A DNA stretch of 35,668 nucleotides, taken from assembly GCA_001768075.1 (NCBI GenBank), contig MEMX01000122.1, forward strand, positions 107,537 to 143,204, given 5' to 3'. Below are positions 33,693-35,668 of this stretch, piece by piece. Source of the DNA: Anaeromyxobacter sp. RBG_16_69_14. Lineage in GTDB: Bacteria > Myxococcota > Myxococcia > Myxococcales > Anaeromyxobacteraceae. A program made the position numbers and the translations under genes. How positions within the stretch are numbered: position 1 is the first letter of the stretch; every line of letters begins with the position of its first letter. Under the pieces are notes generated by a model that ran no database searches, was not told where the DNA came from, and saw only the letters and a list, made by a program, of their open reading frames with translations.

Positions 33693-34205
33693 TCAGCGTT
33701 CGGTCGAGGCGGCTCTCGACGCCGCGTCGTGCCGCCGGCGCGACCCACGGGGGCGGCTGGCCTTCGGGAGGGCGCCGCGCACCAGGCGCCGCTCGGACGG
33801 GTTGTGGAGCCGTTCGACTGCGTCTTCCGGCGCTAACCACTCGAGCCGGTCCACCTCGTGGTTGGGCTCGAAATCGGCGGGATCCTCCGCGGACATGTGC
33901 CAGAAGAGCACGAGCTTGGGTCGCTTCTTCACGGAGCAGAGCGTGAATCCCGCGAAGTCGCCCAGGCGCGCGCGGCAGCCCGTCTCCTCGGCGACTTCTC
34001 TCAGGGCGGCGGCGGCGAACGCCTCCCCGGGCTCGAGCTTCCCCTTCGGCAAGGACCAGTCGCGGTGTTTCGGGCGGTGGATCACGGCCAGCTTCGGGCC
34101 GCCTCGTCCGGTGCGCCACACCAGTCCACCAGCTGCCCTTACCAGAACGCGTTCGCGGAGCTTCCGTCCCGAGTTGGCCACGCCGGGAGTGTAGCGGGGC
34201 GCCAC
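33693..34205 (-). CDS. NUDIX hydrolase
   Basis: WSLPKGKLEPGEAFAAAALREVAEETGCRARLGDFAGF: canonical Nudix box. Confidence 0.92.
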   Translation of the reverse strand: MAPRYTPGVANSGRKLRERVLVRAAGGLVWRTGRGGPKLAVIHRPKHRDWSLPKGKLEPGEAFAAAALREVAEETGCRARLGDFAGFTLCSVKKRPKLVLFWHMSAEDPADFEPNHEVDRLEWLAPEDAVERLHNPSERRLVRGALPKASRPRGSRRRHDAASRAASTER

Positions 34206-34509
34206 CCCGGCGCGCGACCTACGGACGGGCTGTCGCAGAGATGTTCGCGGCTCGTCACGGCGCGTTCACGCAGCGACGCGGAAGCGGTGCTCGAGCGCTC
34301 CCTGCGCGGCGCGTGCTCCAGGCGACTCGTCCGCGCCGGTCGGGCGACCGGGCGGTGCGGTCGCGGTACCGGCTGCGGCCCGATCCGAGGAGCCCCGAGA
34401 GAGGCACCATCGTCGCCTCTTCGTCACGGCCGCTTCGCGGGACGGCCATGCACTCCTGGCACCATCAGTCTCACCGGGGCGCGCGTCGCGTCACGAGGAG
34501 GAGCGGGCG

Positions 34510-35668
34510 ATGGCCATGGGTCTCAGTCTCGTCCTGTTCTTGACGGCGGGCCTCGGGCTCGCCGTGATCGCGGCGCAGTACCTCGTCTTGCGGCGGCACG
34601 TGCGCGAGGCATCGCCGGCGCCCCGCTGCACGCCGCTCATCTCGATCCTGAAGCCGCTCTGCGGCGTCGACGACGGTCTCGAGGCGAACCTGGCGGTGTT
34701 CGCCGATCTGGACTACCCCGACTACGAGGTGGTGCTGGGCCTGAGGAGCCCGCGTGATGCGGCGTGGGTGGTCGCATGCACCGCAGCGAGGCGGTGGCCG
34801 GGCCGGTTCCGCGTCGTGCTCCAGCGGGGAGAGCCGGGGCTCAACCCCAAGGTGAACCAGCTCGTGACGCTGGCGCGGGCGGCGCGCGGAGACCTCCTCG
34901 TCGTGTCCGATTCCAACGTACGCGTCGAGCGTGACTACCTCGCCGAGATCGCCGCGCTGCTCGAGGATGACGAGGTGGGCTTGGTCTCGCACCTCATCGT
35001 GGGCGTTGGTGAAGCGCGGCTCGGCTCGCTGATGGATCACTTGCACCTCGCCGGCGCCGTCGCGCCCGGGGTCGTGGCCGCGAAGCGCCTCGTCGGGCGG
35101 GACATCGTGGTGGGTAAGTCGATGGCCCTGCGGCGCCGGGATCTCGGGGAGATGGGTGGATTCGAGGCCGTGAAGGACGTACTCGCGGAGGACTACGTGA
35201 TGGGCCTGATGATCTCGGACGTGCTCGGCAAGCGCGTCGTGATCGGGCGCCGGCCCGTCCAGAACGTGAGCGAGCGTCGGACGCTTGCCCAGTTCGCAGC
35301 GCGTTACAGCCGCTGGAGCGTCCTGCAGCGGCAGGCGGTCGGTCCTGTGATCTACACCTCGTCCGCCTTGCTCAACCCCGTGCTGCTCGCGGCCGCGGCG
35401 GTCGCGGTGGGGCGCACGCCCTCAGCGCTCGCCGGGTTCGCCGCCGCCTGCGCGTTGAAGACGGTGCTCGACGGAGCTGCCGCCCGCATCCTCCGGCCCG
35501 CCTTCCGGTTCAGACAGCTCGCGCTCGTGCCGCTCAAGGACCTCGTCTTCGGTGCCGCGTGGGCATACGGCCTCGTGTCTCGGGAGGTGGAGTGGCGCGG
35601 AACCCGCCTGCGCGTTCGGCGTGGCACACGGATCGAGATGCCCGTTCCAGGCTCCGAGCTGGCGGGCA
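34510..35668 (+). CDS. Ceramide-glucosyltransferase-like GT (HpnI-type), 3' truncated by the window
   Basis: MAMGLSLVLFLTAGLGLAVIAAQYLVLRRHV...PLISILKPLCGVDDGLEANLAVFADLDYPDYEVVLGL...VVSDSNVRV...LAEDYVMG...RYSRWSVLQR (R-x-x-R-W). Open to the window end, hence absent from the ORF track. Confidence 0.85.
   Translation, partial: MAMGLSLVLFLTAGLGLAVIAAQYLVLRRHVREASPAPRCTPLISILKPLCGVDDGLEANLAVFADLDYPDYEVVLGLRSPRDAAWVVACTAARRWPGRFRVVLQRGEPGLNPKVNQLVTLARAARGDLLVVSDSNVRVERDYLAEIAALLEDDEVGLVSHLIVGVGEARLGSLMDHLHLAGAVAPGVVAAKRLVGRDIVVGKSMALRRRDLGEMGGFEAVKDVLAEDYVMGLMISDVLGKRVVIGRRPVQNVSERRTLAQFAARYSRWSVLQRQAVGPVIYTSSALLNPVLLAAAAVAVGRTPSALAGFAAACALKTVLDGAAARILRPAFRFRQLALVPLKDLVFGAAWAYGLVSREVEWRGTRLRVRRGTRIEMPVPGSELAG

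Noticed and set aside
1-35668. CRISPR arrays, rRNA operons, prophage modules
   Set aside because: No regularly spaced direct repeats, rRNA-like sequence or phage structural genes were recognised by eye.

Overview
High-GC bacterial chromosomal window of about 35.7 kb. The gene mix resembles myxobacteria/Anaeromyxobacter, but that is inference from gene content only. Recognisable genes: queG, ygfZ-like, DUF1801, a PIN-toxin/HTH-antitoxin pair, a beta-barrel outer-membrane protein with a repeat-containing lipoprotein, a peroxiredoxin, two NUDIX proteins, a zinc-type alcohol dehydrogenase, htpX, a topoisomerase VI B/A operon, a PolB-type 3'-5' exonuclease, a MauG/cytochrome-c-peroxidase locus, an orphan NifX-associated (DUF269) gene, DUF1015, a PIG-V-like glycosyltransferase, two single-domain response regulators, a PilZ protein, a 5'-nucleotidase, an ECF sigma/ChrR-like anti-sigma pair, DUF72, GNAT, rhomboid and a ceramide-glucosyltransferase-like GT (3' truncated). 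Main discoveries: (1) the peroxiredoxin has an in-frame TGA exactly at its catalytic cysteine, followed at 15 nt by a perfect hairpin, so it is a candidate selenoprotein that ordinary ORF calling splits. (2) An apparently perfect 491-bp inverted repeat around a 51-bp spacer splits a cytochrome-c peroxidase gene; the ancestral gene can be reconstructed and the junctions look like template switching or an assembly/amplification chimera. (3) A dispersed ~160-170 bp structured intergenic repeat has two near-full copies and a third partial copy, each oriented the same way relative to its downstream gene. (4) A bacterial topoisomerase VI operon is followed by an unlisted 42-aa extremely basic micro-ORF. 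(5) Several gene remnants are present: truncated Arr, RAYT, HepT-like, an FG-GAP pseudogene, and a duplicated DUF1015 3' end flanking a glycosyltransferase segment.
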